DNA from: Chitinophaga chungangae
GTDB taxonomy: Bacteria > Bacteroidota > Bacteroidia > Chitinophagales > Chitinophagaceae
Direction: 5' to 3'
Assembly: GCF_017742215.1 (NCBI RefSeq)
Contig: NZ_JAGHKP010000001.1
Location: forward strand, 1,426,001-1,490,000
DNA: 64,000 nt
A program made the position numbers and the translations under genes. This document shows, one piece after another, positions 20,383 through 28,103 of this stretch. The notes beneath the pieces were generated by a model. It worked only from the letters and a program-made list of their open reading frames with translations. It had not been told where the DNA came from and did not search any database. Within the stretch, counting starts at the first letter, position 1, and the number at the start of each line of letters is the position of its first letter.

Positions 20383-20466
20383 TTTTTTAAAGCATCACAT
20401 TTTGTAAACAGAGCATCAGGATCACATCAGGCTGACCTATAAATTTGACCATAACATTATAACACT

Positions 20467-21669
20467 ATGCATTTTGACGAAAGATTGCAGCTGCTGACCG
20501 AAGAACACAACAGGCTGATGCAAAGGACGAACAAGGTCCAATCCCCCGGCAACGGGATCTTTGACCGGTACCGTTACCCGGTGCTCACCGCAGAACATAC
20601 GCCGCTTGAATGGCGCTACGATCTTAACCCGGACACGAATCCATTCCTGATGACCCGTTTCGGCATCAACGCCGTGTTTAACGCCGGCGCTATTTCCTGG
20701 CAGGGGAAATACGTGCTGGCCGTGCGTGTGGAAGGCTGGGACCGCAAATCGTTCTTTGCCCTCGCCGAAAGCGATAACGGCATCGATCATTTTGTTTTCC
20801 GTGAAGAGCCCATGCATATTCCCGAAACGGACAACCCGGACACGAATATTTACGATATGCGGCTGGTGCAGCATGAAGACGGTTATGTATACGGCCTTTT
20901 CTGCACCGAAAGGCGCGACCCTTCGGCGCCGCCTACCGACCAGTCTGCCGCCGTGGCCCAATGCGGCATCGTGCGCACGAAAGACCTGGAAACCTGGGAG
21001 CGCCTGCCGGACCTGGTAACGCGCTCGGCGCAGCAGCGCAACGTGGTGCTGCATCCCGAGTTCGTGAACGGGAAATACATGCTGTACACCCGCCCGCAGG
21101 ACGGTTTTATCGATCCCGGGAAAGGCGGCGGTATCGGCGTGGGTTTTTGCGAATCGATGACGCACGCCGTGGTGGACCACGAACAGGTGATCGACAATAA
21201 AGTGTATCACACGATATCGGAAGGGAAAAACGGCCTTGGCCCCGCGCCGATCAAAACGCCGCTGGGCTGGCTGCACCTGGCGCACGGCGTGCGCAACACC
21301 GCCGCGGGATTGCGGTACGTGCTGTACATGTTCATGACGGACCTTGCAGACGTGACCCGCATTACGTTTAAGCCCGGCGGTTACCTGATGGCGCCGGAAG
21401 GGGAAGAAAGAACGGGCGACGTATCGAACGTATTATTTTCCAACGGCTGGATCGTTGGCGACGACGGGAAAGTGTTCATTTATTACGCATCCAGCGATTC
21501 GCGGATGCACGTGGCTACGACCACGGTAGAACAACTGGTGGATTATTGCATGCATACCGCACCCGACGGGTTGCGTTCCGCCACGTCCGAACAAACGCTC
21601 ACGGCGCTTATCCGCAAAAACAAAGCGTTCAGCGCCGCGCCGTTTATACAAAAACCCGCCGCCCGTTGA
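20467..21669 (+). CDS. GH130 glycoside phosphorylase, probable 4-O-beta-D-mannosyl-D-glucose phosphorylase
   Basis: A cytoplasmic phosphorylase (no signal peptide, 400 aa). Family GH130 enzymes cleave beta-mannosides with phosphate. The sequence reads like subfamily GH130_1: an N-terminal helix, five-bladed propeller motifs, NIYDMRL with Asp130 as the expected proton donor (the Bacteroides fragilis enzyme uses Asp131), and the FCTERRDP, GWLHLAHGVR and IYYASSDSRMHVATT segments. Product would be alpha-mannose 1-phosphate plus glucose. It follows the DUF1735 gene by 84 bp and overlaps the 3' end of the convergent AraC gene by 26 bp. Together with the GH26 and cellobiose 2-epimerase genes it completes the mannobiose route. 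Activity on the epimerised disaccharide is inferred from family and context. Confidence 0.9.
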   Translation: MHFDERLQLLTEEHNRLMQRTNKVQSPGNGIFDRYRYPVLTAEHTPLEWRYDLNPDTNPFLMTRFGINAVFNAGAISWQGKYVLAVRVEGWDRKSFFALAESDNGIDHFVFREEPMHIPETDNPDTNIYDMRLVQHEDGYVYGLFCTERRDPSAPPTDQSAAVAQCGIVRTKDLETWERLPDLVTRSAQQRNVVLHPEFVNGKYMLYTRPQDGFIDPGKGGGIGVGFCESMTHAVVDHEQVIDNKVYHTISEGKNGLGPAPIKTPLGWLHLAHGVRNTAAGLRYVLYMFMTDLADVTRITFKPGGYLMAPEGEERTGDVSNVLFSNGWIVGDDGKVFIYYASSDSRMHVATTTVEQLVDYCMHTAPDGLRSATSEQTLTALIRKNKAFSAAPFIQKPAAR

Positions 21670-22519
21670 AGTTCTTTTTGAACTCCTTCGGCGTACAACC
21701 CTTTTTCAGCTTGAAGATGCGGTTGAAATTGGCGAGGTTGTTAAACCCGCATTTGTAGGCGATCTCGGCAATGGAATGCGTGGTGTTGATCAGCATTCTC
21801 GAAACATGCCCCAGTCTTATTTCGGTGAGGTTTTCCGTAAATGTATACCCTGTATGCAGTTTGATGAACCTGCTGAACGAAGCCTCGGGCATGTTTGCCA
21901 GTTTGGCCACTTCCACCAGCGGGATTTCCCTTTGAAAATGCTGGTTCATATACTCGAACACACGCTCGAGCCGGCGGCTGTTGAAGCTGAGGTTTTCTTT
22001 GGTGAAACTTACGTCAGACAGCATGCGGGTATTGCGCGCAATGGAAAGGTCGTGGATGATGGAAAACAATTCGAGGATGGAATCGAAACCGTTGCGTTTG
22101 TCCAGCTGCTGGATGCGGTCAGACATCTGCCGGGCGGTTTCCCGGTCGAACAGTACGCCTCTTTTGGAGCTCTCGAACAGGTTGCGGATGTGGATGAGCT
22201 GATTTTTTAACAGCAGGTTTTGCGAGAAAAGATCTTTATGGAACTGGATGGTCACCTCCAGGATCTCCTCGCTGGTGCAATGGTGCGTGAACCAGCCATG
22301 CGGCAGGTTTGGCCCTACCAGCACCAGTTCTATATCGCCGATCTCGTCGATATGGTCGCCGATGATGCGCTGGGTGCCCGGCGCGTTCAGGATCAGGTTC
22401 AGCTCCATTTCCTCGTGGTTGTGCAGCGGGAAATTAAAAGCCGATTTTTTCCGGGAGAACATGGTGAAACAATCGTGTTGCGTAAGCGGGGTGATTTCCC
22501 GTAACAGATCTTTAAACAT
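21644..22519 (-). CDS. AraC family transcriptional regulator with cupin sensor domain (copy 1)
   Basis: A one-component regulator: N-terminal cupin-like sugar-sensing domain (FPLHNHEEMELNLILNA; GPNLPHGWFTHHC near residue 75) and C-terminal double helix-turn-helix (SFSRFIKLHTGYTFTENLTE; AYKCGFNNLANFNRIFKLKK). The ATG at 22519 is chosen; the nine-base TTG extension is unlikely, and the paralogue at 29.9 kb starts in the same way (LREITPL). Its 3' end overlaps GH130 convergently. The upstream intergenic region is shared with the divergent CE1 esterase gene, so it probably controls that operon and perhaps the Sus genes. Confidence 0.93.
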   Translation of the reverse strand: MFKDLLREITPLTQHDCFTMFSRKKSAFNFPLHNHEEMELNLILNAPGTQRIIGDHIDEIGDIELVLVGPNLPHGWFTHHCTSEEILEVTIQFHKDLFSQNLLLKNQLIHIRNLFESSKRGVLFDRETARQMSDRIQQLDKRNGFDSILELFSIIHDLSIARNTRMLSDVSFTKENLSFNSRRLERVFEYMNQHFQREIPLVEVAKLANMPEASFSRFIKLHTGYTFTENLTEIRLGHVSRMLINTTHSIAEIAYKCGFNNLANFNRIFKLKKGCTPKEFKKNFNGRRVFV

Positions 22520-22605
22520 AACGTACAATTCAGGTGCCGGTGATTGATGTTTTTTTGATTGCGTACTGATCCTTTTTCAGTGCCCGCAACCTTCCAATAC
22601 TAATC

Positions 22606-22632
22606 AAATTTGACGGAACGCACAATGTTCCG
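22606..22632. promoter_or_regulatory. Shared 10-mer and palindrome in the AraC-1/esterase intergenic region
   Basis: AAATTTGACG at 22606-22615 also occurs upstream of the paralogous AraC-2 (30812-30821). It runs directly into CGGAAC-N7-GTTCCG (22614-22632), a perfect 6-bp-arm inverted repeat. It lies 87 bp upstream of the AraC-1 ATG. An operator or promoter element is plausible but untested. Confidence 0.4.
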
Positions 22633-22712
22633 GTTCGTGAAATTTCTCCTGGTCGTTTTATGTAATTGATAATAAACGAGCTACAAAATATAAAACCAGT
22701 AATGGTTTTTTA

Positions 22713-22748
22713 ATGAACATCCGCTTGTATGATCAATTTTATGAACAT
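22713..22748 (+). repeat. ATGAACAT direct repeat upstream of CE1 esterase
   Basis: ATGAACAT at 22713-22720 and again at 22741-22748, 28 bp apart, 71 bp before the esterase ATG. Direct repeats upstream of a target promoter are the usual layout of AraC-family half-sites, though the 28-bp period is longer than the common two helical turns. Confidence 0.35.
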
Positions 22749-22818
22749 TTCCCTTTAAAAAATGATGTTTTTATAACAAAAAGGGGTGTTTTCCTGATCG
22801 GCGGCGTAATAACAGCGT

Positions 22819-23976
22819 ATGAAGAAAAATAACCTGGTATGGTATTTCGCGGCGGCATTGTTTTGCCTGCCGCTATGCGTAGAAGCGCAGCACAAAAGTT
22901 TTTCCACCCAGGGTTTCTGGCAGCCCGCCGGCAAACCCTTTTCTCCCGAAGTGCATGAAGACGGACGCATCACTTTCCGCCTGCGCGGACGCGATGTAAA
23001 ACAGGTACAATTGCTTTTCGGCGAATGGAACGTAAAACCCCAACCGATGCGCAAAGACAGTGCGGGCGTATGGAGCATTACCATCGGCCCGCAGCCTCCT
23101 GGTGTGTATGCTTACCTGTTCAATGTGGACGGCGTGAACATGGCAGACCTTTCCAACCCGGACGTAAAAGCCGGCACCGAAGTATACGGCAGCATGGTAG
23201 AGGTATGCGGTGGCAAACCGGCGTTCGACCAGTGGCAAAATGTGCCGCACGGAACCGTGCATACCGTCCGGTATGTTTCCACGGCCCTCGGAAAGCCGCG
23301 AAGCATGCGGATTTACCTGCCTCCGCAATATGAAGCCGGGCCTAACCGCCGCTTCCCGGTACTGTGCCTGCGCCATGGCGGGGGCGACAACGAAACCAGC
23401 TGGACGCAAACCGCCGGCCGTGCGGACGTGATCATGGACAACCTGCTGGCCGAAGACAAAACCCGGCCGATGATCATCGTGATGCCAAACGGTCTTACCG
23501 ACGGCTCATGGGCCGGCGGCAGCACCAAAGAAGGCATGGAAGCGCTGGAGAAAGAACTGCTGCAGGACATTCTGCCCTACATCCGCAAACATTACCGCAC
23601 GCTGCCCGGCAGGGAAAACACGGCCATCGCGGGATTATCTATGGGCGGCGGGCAGGCGTACGTGATGGGCCTGCGCCACCTGGAAACATTCGCGTGGATC
23701 GGGCAATTCAGCTCTGGTTTATTGGCGGATGAATCGTTCGATATCAACGAACGCGCGCCGGGCGTATTCGATAACCCGCAAGCGGTGAACCAGCAACTGC
23801 GCCTGCTCTGGACCGGCTGCGGCACGGACGATCCGCGGATGGAAGGCCACCGCAGGCTTTCGGAGACGCTCGCCAAAAAAGGCATCCGCCACGAAACGCT
23901 CTACACGCCGGGCGGCCATGAATGGACCGTGTGGCGCGTGCAGCTCCATGCTTTTCTGCAGCGTTTATTTCATTAA
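22819..23976 (+). CDS. CE1-type carbohydrate esterase with N-terminal Ig-like/CBM48 domain
   Basis: Exported serine esterase, probably removing acetyl or feruloyl groups from plant polysaccharide. Signal peptide (FAAALFCLPLCVEAQ), then an early-set domain at about residues 40-105 (ITFRLRGRDVKQVQLLFGEW) of the kind found in esterase/isoamylase N-termini. An alpha/beta hydrolase domain of the esterase D/Fae type follows: nucleophile Ser274 in GLSMGGGQA and His367 in PGGHEWTVW; the acidic residue is not assigned. Length is 385 aa. It is transcribed away from AraC-1 and sits 25 bp before GH30, so the two are an operon. Acetylated glucomannan would be a sensible substrate in this neighbourhood, but that is inference. 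Confidence 0.88.
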   Translation: MKKNNLVWYFAAALFCLPLCVEAQHKSFSTQGFWQPAGKPFSPEVHEDGRITFRLRGRDVKQVQLLFGEWNVKPQPMRKDSAGVWSITIGPQPPGVYAYLFNVDGVNMADLSNPDVKAGTEVYGSMVEVCGGKPAFDQWQNVPHGTVHTVRYVSTALGKPRSMRIYLPPQYEAGPNRRFPVLCLRHGGGDNETSWTQTAGRADVIMDNLLAEDKTRPMIIVMPNGLTDGSWAGGSTKEGMEALEKELLQDILPYIRKHYRTLPGRENTAIAGLSMGGGQAYVMGLRHLETFAWIGQFSSGLLADESFDINERAPGVFDNPQAVNQQLRLLWTGCGTDDPRMEGHRRLSETLAKKGIRHETLYTPGGHEWTVWRVQLHAFLQRLFH

Positions 23977-24001
23977 CTTTCTAACTCATTAATGCATCGT
24001 T

Positions 24002-25474
24002 ATGAAACCGTACTTTTTATTACTGGCATGCAGCCTTTCCACGGGGCTGTATGCGCAACAATCCGCACAGGTAGAGGCCTGGGTGACCACGCCCGACAGA
24101 TCGGCCCTCCTGAAAAAACAGACGGAAAATTCCACGCTCGGCACTAACGTACGCCCATCCGGCCCCGTGATCACGATCGACGGGCGCCAGCAGTTCCAGG
24201 AGATCGACGGCTTCGGCTTCGCCATTACGGGCGGCAGCGCGCAGCACCTGGTGAACATGAGCCCGGGCGCGCGCAAACAATTGCTGCAGGAACTGTTCGG
24301 CGCTGATGGCGCGGGTCTGAGCTACCTGCGCCTGAGCATTGGCGCGTCTGATCTGAACAGTTTCGTGTTTTCGTACAACGACCTGCCCGCCGGGCAAACC
24401 GATCCCGAACTGAAAAAATTCTCTCTTTCGCAGGACCTGAAAGACGTGGTGCCCGTAATGAAGGAGATCCTGGCCATCAAGCCCGGCATTCCCATCCTGG
24501 GCTCGCCCTGGTCTGCCCCCGCCTGGATGAAAACCAACAACAACGTTCGCGGCGGCGCATTAAAAAAGGAATACTACGCCACCTACGCGCAGTATTTTGT
24601 GAAATATGTGCAGGCGATGGAAAAAGAAGGCATCCGCATCGAAGCGGTAACCGTGCAGAACGAGCCGCTTAATTCCCGCAACACGCCCAGCATGCAGTGG
24701 TATTACGAAGAGCAGGGCGAGTTCATCAAAAAACATCTCGGCCCCGCGTTCGCTGCCGCAGGCATCAAAACGAAGATCATTTTGTTCGATCATAACCTCG
24801 ACCGTGCAGACTATCCGCTGGCGTTGCTCAGCGACCCGGAAATATCGAAGTATGTGGACGGTTCGGGTTTTCACCATTACGGCGGCGACATGGGCGCCAT
24901 GAGCACGCTGCATATGGCGAGGCCGGACAAGAATATCTATTTCACCGAACAAATGGTGATAGAGCGCGGCGGCGGCGAGCTGAATATCGCCGCATCGGTA
25001 AAAAGAATGCTGATACAAACAACGCGCAACTGGAGCCGCAACGTGATCTTGTGGAACCTTGCCGCCGATTCGCTGAACGACCCGCATACAGACAATGGCG
25101 GCTGCTCCATGTGCCAGGGAGCCATCACGATCATGGGGGACCGTGTGCAGAAAAATATCGCGTATTACACCATTGCGCATGCTTCCGCTTTTGTGCCGAA
25201 AGGCTCGGTGAGGATCGCTTCTACTTTTACGGGCGATAAGTCGGTCAGCCTTACCGAAGACGAAGAAAGGCCCGGCATCCGACGCGCAACGGTGATCGAA
25301 AACACGGCGGTACTGCCCAACGTGGCGTTTAAAACGCCGGACGGGCGGATCGTGCTGATCGTGGCGAACGATTCCTACAACACGGGCGGTTTCAGCATCC
25401 GCTACAACGGATCGGTGGCCAATTTCAGGCTGCAGCCGGGCGCGGTGGGAACGTACGTGTTTAAAAGCTGGTGA
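24002..25474 (+). CDS. GH30 family glycosidase (glucosylceramidase / beta-1,6-glucanase type)
   Basis: Exported clan GH-A retaining hydrolase of 490 aa. Signal peptide (FLLLACSLSTGLYAQ), GH30 barrel start FQEIDGFGFAITGGSA, LRLSIGASDLN, the acid/base in VTVQNEPL (Glu221) and the nucleophile in YFTEQMV (Glu316). The characteristic C-terminal beta side-domain is present (RIVLIVANDSYNTGGFSI). The overall pattern resembles the glucosylceramidase/beta-1,6-glucanase subfamilies rather than GH30_8 xylanases. It is co-transcribed with the CE1 esterase and ends before a strong terminator. The precise substrate is unresolved; fungal or plant cell-wall beta-glucan is possible. Confidence 0.9.
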   Translation: MKPYFLLLACSLSTGLYAQQSAQVEAWVTTPDRSALLKKQTENSTLGTNVRPSGPVITIDGRQQFQEIDGFGFAITGGSAQHLVNMSPGARKQLLQELFGADGAGLSYLRLSIGASDLNSFVFSYNDLPAGQTDPELKKFSLSQDLKDVVPVMKEILAIKPGIPILGSPWSAPAWMKTNNNVRGGALKKEYYATYAQYFVKYVQAMEKEGIRIEAVTVQNEPLNSRNTPSMQWYYEEQGEFIKKHLGPAFAAAGIKTKIILFDHNLDRADYPLALLSDPEISKYVDGSGFHHYGGDMGAMSTLHMARPDKNIYFTEQMVIERGGGELNIAASVKRMLIQTTRNWSRNVILWNLAADSLNDPHTDNGGCSMCQGAITIMGDRVQKNIAYYTIAHASAFVPKGSVRIASTFTGDKSVSLTEDEERPGIRRATVIENTAVLPNVAFKTPDGRIVLIVANDSYNTGGFSIRYNGSVANFRLQPGAVGTYVFKSW

Positions 25475-25659
25475 TTGTTCAAGTTTTTTGCCAGGTATTA
25501 ACCCGGCGGCGCGGCGATACCGGAAGAAAAAGACAGTGTGCGATGAGAGGAAAACAACAATCCCCGATGATAAAAGGCCGGCAGCTGAAGCGTGCGACGC
25601 AACGGCGGTTGAAAGGTGTGATGAAGCCGGGTACAAACTTTTACTTAGCGATATTGTAA

Positions 25660-25697
25660 AGCGGCAGGACCGTAAGGAGATCCTGCCGCTGAATTTT
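25660..25697 (+). terminator. Bidirectional-looking terminator between GH30 and the convergent esterase gene
   Basis: Perfect 10-bp stem AGCGGCAGGA / TCCTGCCGCT (25660-25669 with 25681-25690), 11-nt loop, and a T tract on the plus strand that runs into the stop codon of the convergent carboxylesterase gene. The 185 bp before it hold no convincing gene. Confidence 0.85.
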
Positions 25698-27371
25698 TTA
25701 TCCCTGCAATACCTGCCGCGCAGCGCGGTCGGGGTCGTTTTTTACTTCGCAGGTGTCGTTCAGTATCATCGTTTCGCCATTGGCTGCGCTAAATGCGGGC
25801 CATTGCGGCAATGCGGATACGTTGGGATTGCCGTTGCGCATGAATTGCAGCAGCGCGTCCGCCATTTTCGCGGAGAGCTTGCGCGGTCTGCTTCCGCCGC
25901 CGGTATGACTGAGCATGAGGTCTGTGTTGAGGAACCAGAAACTGATGTCCAGACAATGGAACGCGCGCATGCGGCCGTCGAACAGGGGAGGGCAGAAGCC
26001 GAACCAGGCCATGTATACCGGTGAACTTTGCCGCAGTTTGGCGGTGGCGGATTCCACTACGGCCGAACGGTTGGAGCGAACGAGCGCCAGTATTTCGACT
26101 GGTTTTGCATCGGGAAAAACTTTGGCGTAAGCCTGCGCCACTTCCGCGGAACGCGCTCCGTAAGCGGGTTTCAGCCGTTCTGTCACGTCCTGCATGGAAA
26201 TATTTTCCACGCTTGCATCCGCACGGCTGGGCGAGCTTTCGTGGAAAGTGCTGCAGAATAGCATCGGGATGTCGGGGTGCGTGGCGCGAGGCTCGAAATA
26301 ATTGCCGGTTGGCAGCTGAATGCCGTCTGCCACCGGGCCGAAGCTGCCGCGGCGCATGCCGGGCACAGGTTGTTCTTTTTGCAGTTTCGAAGCGGCGCGG
26401 TCTGCCAGTGCAAGGTATTCCTTCCACGGCATTTGCTGCAGCGCGGCAAGGCCGGAAGCGGTAAGCCCGGCCTCTTTTACGATATACGCGCCGAGTTTCT
26501 GCGCATATTCTTTACTGATGCCGGATGTAGAAGAACCGCTCAGCGAAACGCCTTTATGGACCAAGCCTTTCGCGGAAGGCATGGCCGCCAGCGTACAAAC
26601 TTTCGCGCCGCCACCCGATTGTCCTGCGATCGTTACATTATCCGCGTCGCCGCTGAATTGCGCGATGTTTTTATTCACCCAGCGAAGGGCCGCCACAATG
26701 TCCAGCATGCCCGCGTTACCGGAATCGGCATAGGCTTCGCCGCCTATGCCAGACAGATCGGTAAAACCGATCGGGCCCAGGCGGTGATTGAGCGATACGA
26801 ACACCACATCGCCGTAACGCGAAAAATTTTCGCCGTGGTAACCGTCCTGCTCGATGCCGTTGCCCCTGCTGAAACCGCCGCCATGCAGCCATACGAGCAC
26901 AGGACGTTTTTTACCGTCCAGGGCAGGCGTCCAGATGTTCAGGGTGAGACAATCCTCGCTGATCTCGTCGTAGTTCCAGTGGTCGATAAACGCGTCGTAC
27001 GAAGTGGAAGCACGGCCGTACACATCCTGCGGCGCGGAATTGCCGTAAAACACCGCGGGGCGGACGCCTTGCCAGGGCTTCATTTCCTGTGGGCCCATAA
27101 AACGGTTTGCGCCGCTGGCAGCGGCCGCATAAGGAATGCCAAGAAAAGTGGTGATGCCGCGCAGGATAAATCCTTTTACTTTTCCCGCCGCGGTTTCCGC
27201 CAGCGCGATGTTTTCACCGATCTGCAGCGGCGGCGCATCGTCTTCGGCGGCGGGCGTCCCTTCCGTGCAGCCTGCGATGCCCATGGCGCTGAAAGGCAAT
27301 ATTGCGGCGGCTCCCGCGGCTGCGGAGCCTGCGCCCATTTTCCGGATAAAGTTTCTTCTGTTCAGGTTCAT
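25698..27371 (-). CDS. Type-B carboxylesterase, secreted
   Basis: Alpha/beta-hydrolase of the carboxylesterase type B family (557 aa). The ATG at 27371 gives a twin-arginine-like signal (NLNRRNFIRKMGAG) followed by a possible lipobox (GIAGC). Family marks are SEDCLTLNIWTP, the oxyanion segment VWLHGGGFSRGN and the nucleophile elbow GQSGGGA (Ser252). The protein therefore hydrolyses an ester outside the cytoplasm, perhaps on acylated sugars. It is the third gene of a tight GMC/ThuA/esterase operon (5-bp gap from the ThuA gene). The substrate is unknown; the link with carbohydrate oxidation is contextual. Confidence 0.88.
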   Translation of the reverse strand: MNLNRRNFIRKMGAGSAAAGAAAILPFSAMGIAGCTEGTPAAEDDAPPLQIGENIALAETAAGKVKGFILRGITTFLGIPYAAAASGANRFMGPQEMKPWQGVRPAVFYGNSAPQDVYGRASTSYDAFIDHWNYDEISEDCLTLNIWTPALDGKKRPVLVWLHGGGFSRGNGIEQDGYHGENFSRYGDVVFVSLNHRLGPIGFTDLSGIGGEAYADSGNAGMLDIVAALRWVNKNIAQFSGDADNVTIAGQSGGGAKVCTLAAMPSAKGLVHKGVSLSGSSTSGISKEYAQKLGAYIVKEAGLTASGLAALQQMPWKEYLALADRAASKLQKEQPVPGMRRGSFGPVADGIQLPTGNYFEPRATHPDIPMLFCSTFHESSPSRADASVENISMQDVTERLKPAYGARSAEVAQAYAKVFPDAKPVEILALVRSNRSAVVESATAKLRQSSPVYMAWFGFCPPLFDGRMRAFHCLDISFWFLNTDLMLSHTGGGSRPRKLSAKMADALLQFMRNGNPNVSALPQWPAFSAANGETMILNDTCEVKNDPDRAARQVLQG

Positions 27372-27376
27372 AACGT

Positions 27377-28102
27377 TTATTTGAGTTGCATGGCCCATTG
27401 AATGCCTTTCCAGACGATGGATAGGAAAAACGGGTCTTCGTAATCTTTTTCGAAATGCCCCAGCCCGATATAAAACGAGCGGCCGCCTTCAAATTCACGG
27501 TACCAGCAAACGGGGTGCGGACTGCCCATTTTTCCGCCGGAATAGCTGTTTTCCTCTACGGTAATGAGATAATGCAGCGAATCCTGCACGGACTTAAAGT
27601 TATACACTTCATCGTAATGCCGGAAAGTATCGGGCAAATGATTGGTAGCGGGAAAATTTTTGTCCGTCACGCGGTAAAGGGCCTGCTGCGGCTCGGGATG
27701 GCCATCGAACCAGGCGCCGGCCAGGCGGTTGTACCAGGGCCATTCGTATTCGGTGGTGGTGGCGGCGTGAATGCCGACGAAACCGCCGCCTGTATGGATG
27801 TAGTCCATCAGTGCGAGCTGTTGCGTACTGTCCAGCACATTGCCGCGGGTGCTGAGGAATACCAATGTTTTGTATTGGGAAAGTTTTGCGGGCGTGAACC
27901 AGGTTGCATCTTCGGTAGTATCCGCCGCGATGCCGTATTGTTTTGCGGTGTTGATGAACATGATCTTTCCCGCTTCGATGGACGTGTGGCGGTAGCCGCC
28001 CTCCGTTTTGGAGAACACGAGTATTTTAGGCTGCTGCGCGGAACTTGTGTGGACGGAAACGCCCAGCAGCAGCGAGATAACGAGGTGCCTGGAAAATTGC
28101 AT
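27377..28102 (-). CDS. ThuA-like trehalose-utilisation domain protein, exported
   Basis: A 241-aa ThuA-family protein with a glutamine-amidotransferase-like flavodoxin fold. The start at 28102 gives a signal peptide (HLVISLLLGVSVHTSSAQ) and lies next to the stop of the upstream GMC gene; ATG 28129 would overlap that gene. Conserved pieces include ILVFSKTEGGYRHTSIEAG, GGFVGIHAATTTEYEWPWY, DEVYNFK and GRSFYIGLGHFEKDYEDPFF. In rhizobia ThuA works with ThuB in oxidising disaccharides to 3-keto forms. Association with a GMC oxidoreductase here points the same way, but the exact reaction of secreted ThuA proteins is not settled. Confidence 0.9.
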   Translation of the reverse strand: MQFSRHLVISLLLGVSVHTSSAQQPKILVFSKTEGGYRHTSIEAGKIMFINTAKQYGIAADTTEDATWFTPAKLSQYKTLVFLSTRGNVLDSTQQLALMDYIHTGGGFVGIHAATTTEYEWPWYNRLAGAWFDGHPEPQQALYRVTDKNFPATNHLPDTFRHYDEVYNFKSVQDSLHYLITVEENSYSGGKMGSPHPVCWYREFEGGRSFYIGLGHFEKDYEDPFFLSIVWKGIQWAMQLK

Positions 28103-28103
28103 A

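Noticed and set aside
25471..25659. 62-codon plus-strand frame after GH30
   Set aside because: Basic, unstructured translation, overlaps the GH30 stop and ends exactly at the terminator stem; probably chance.
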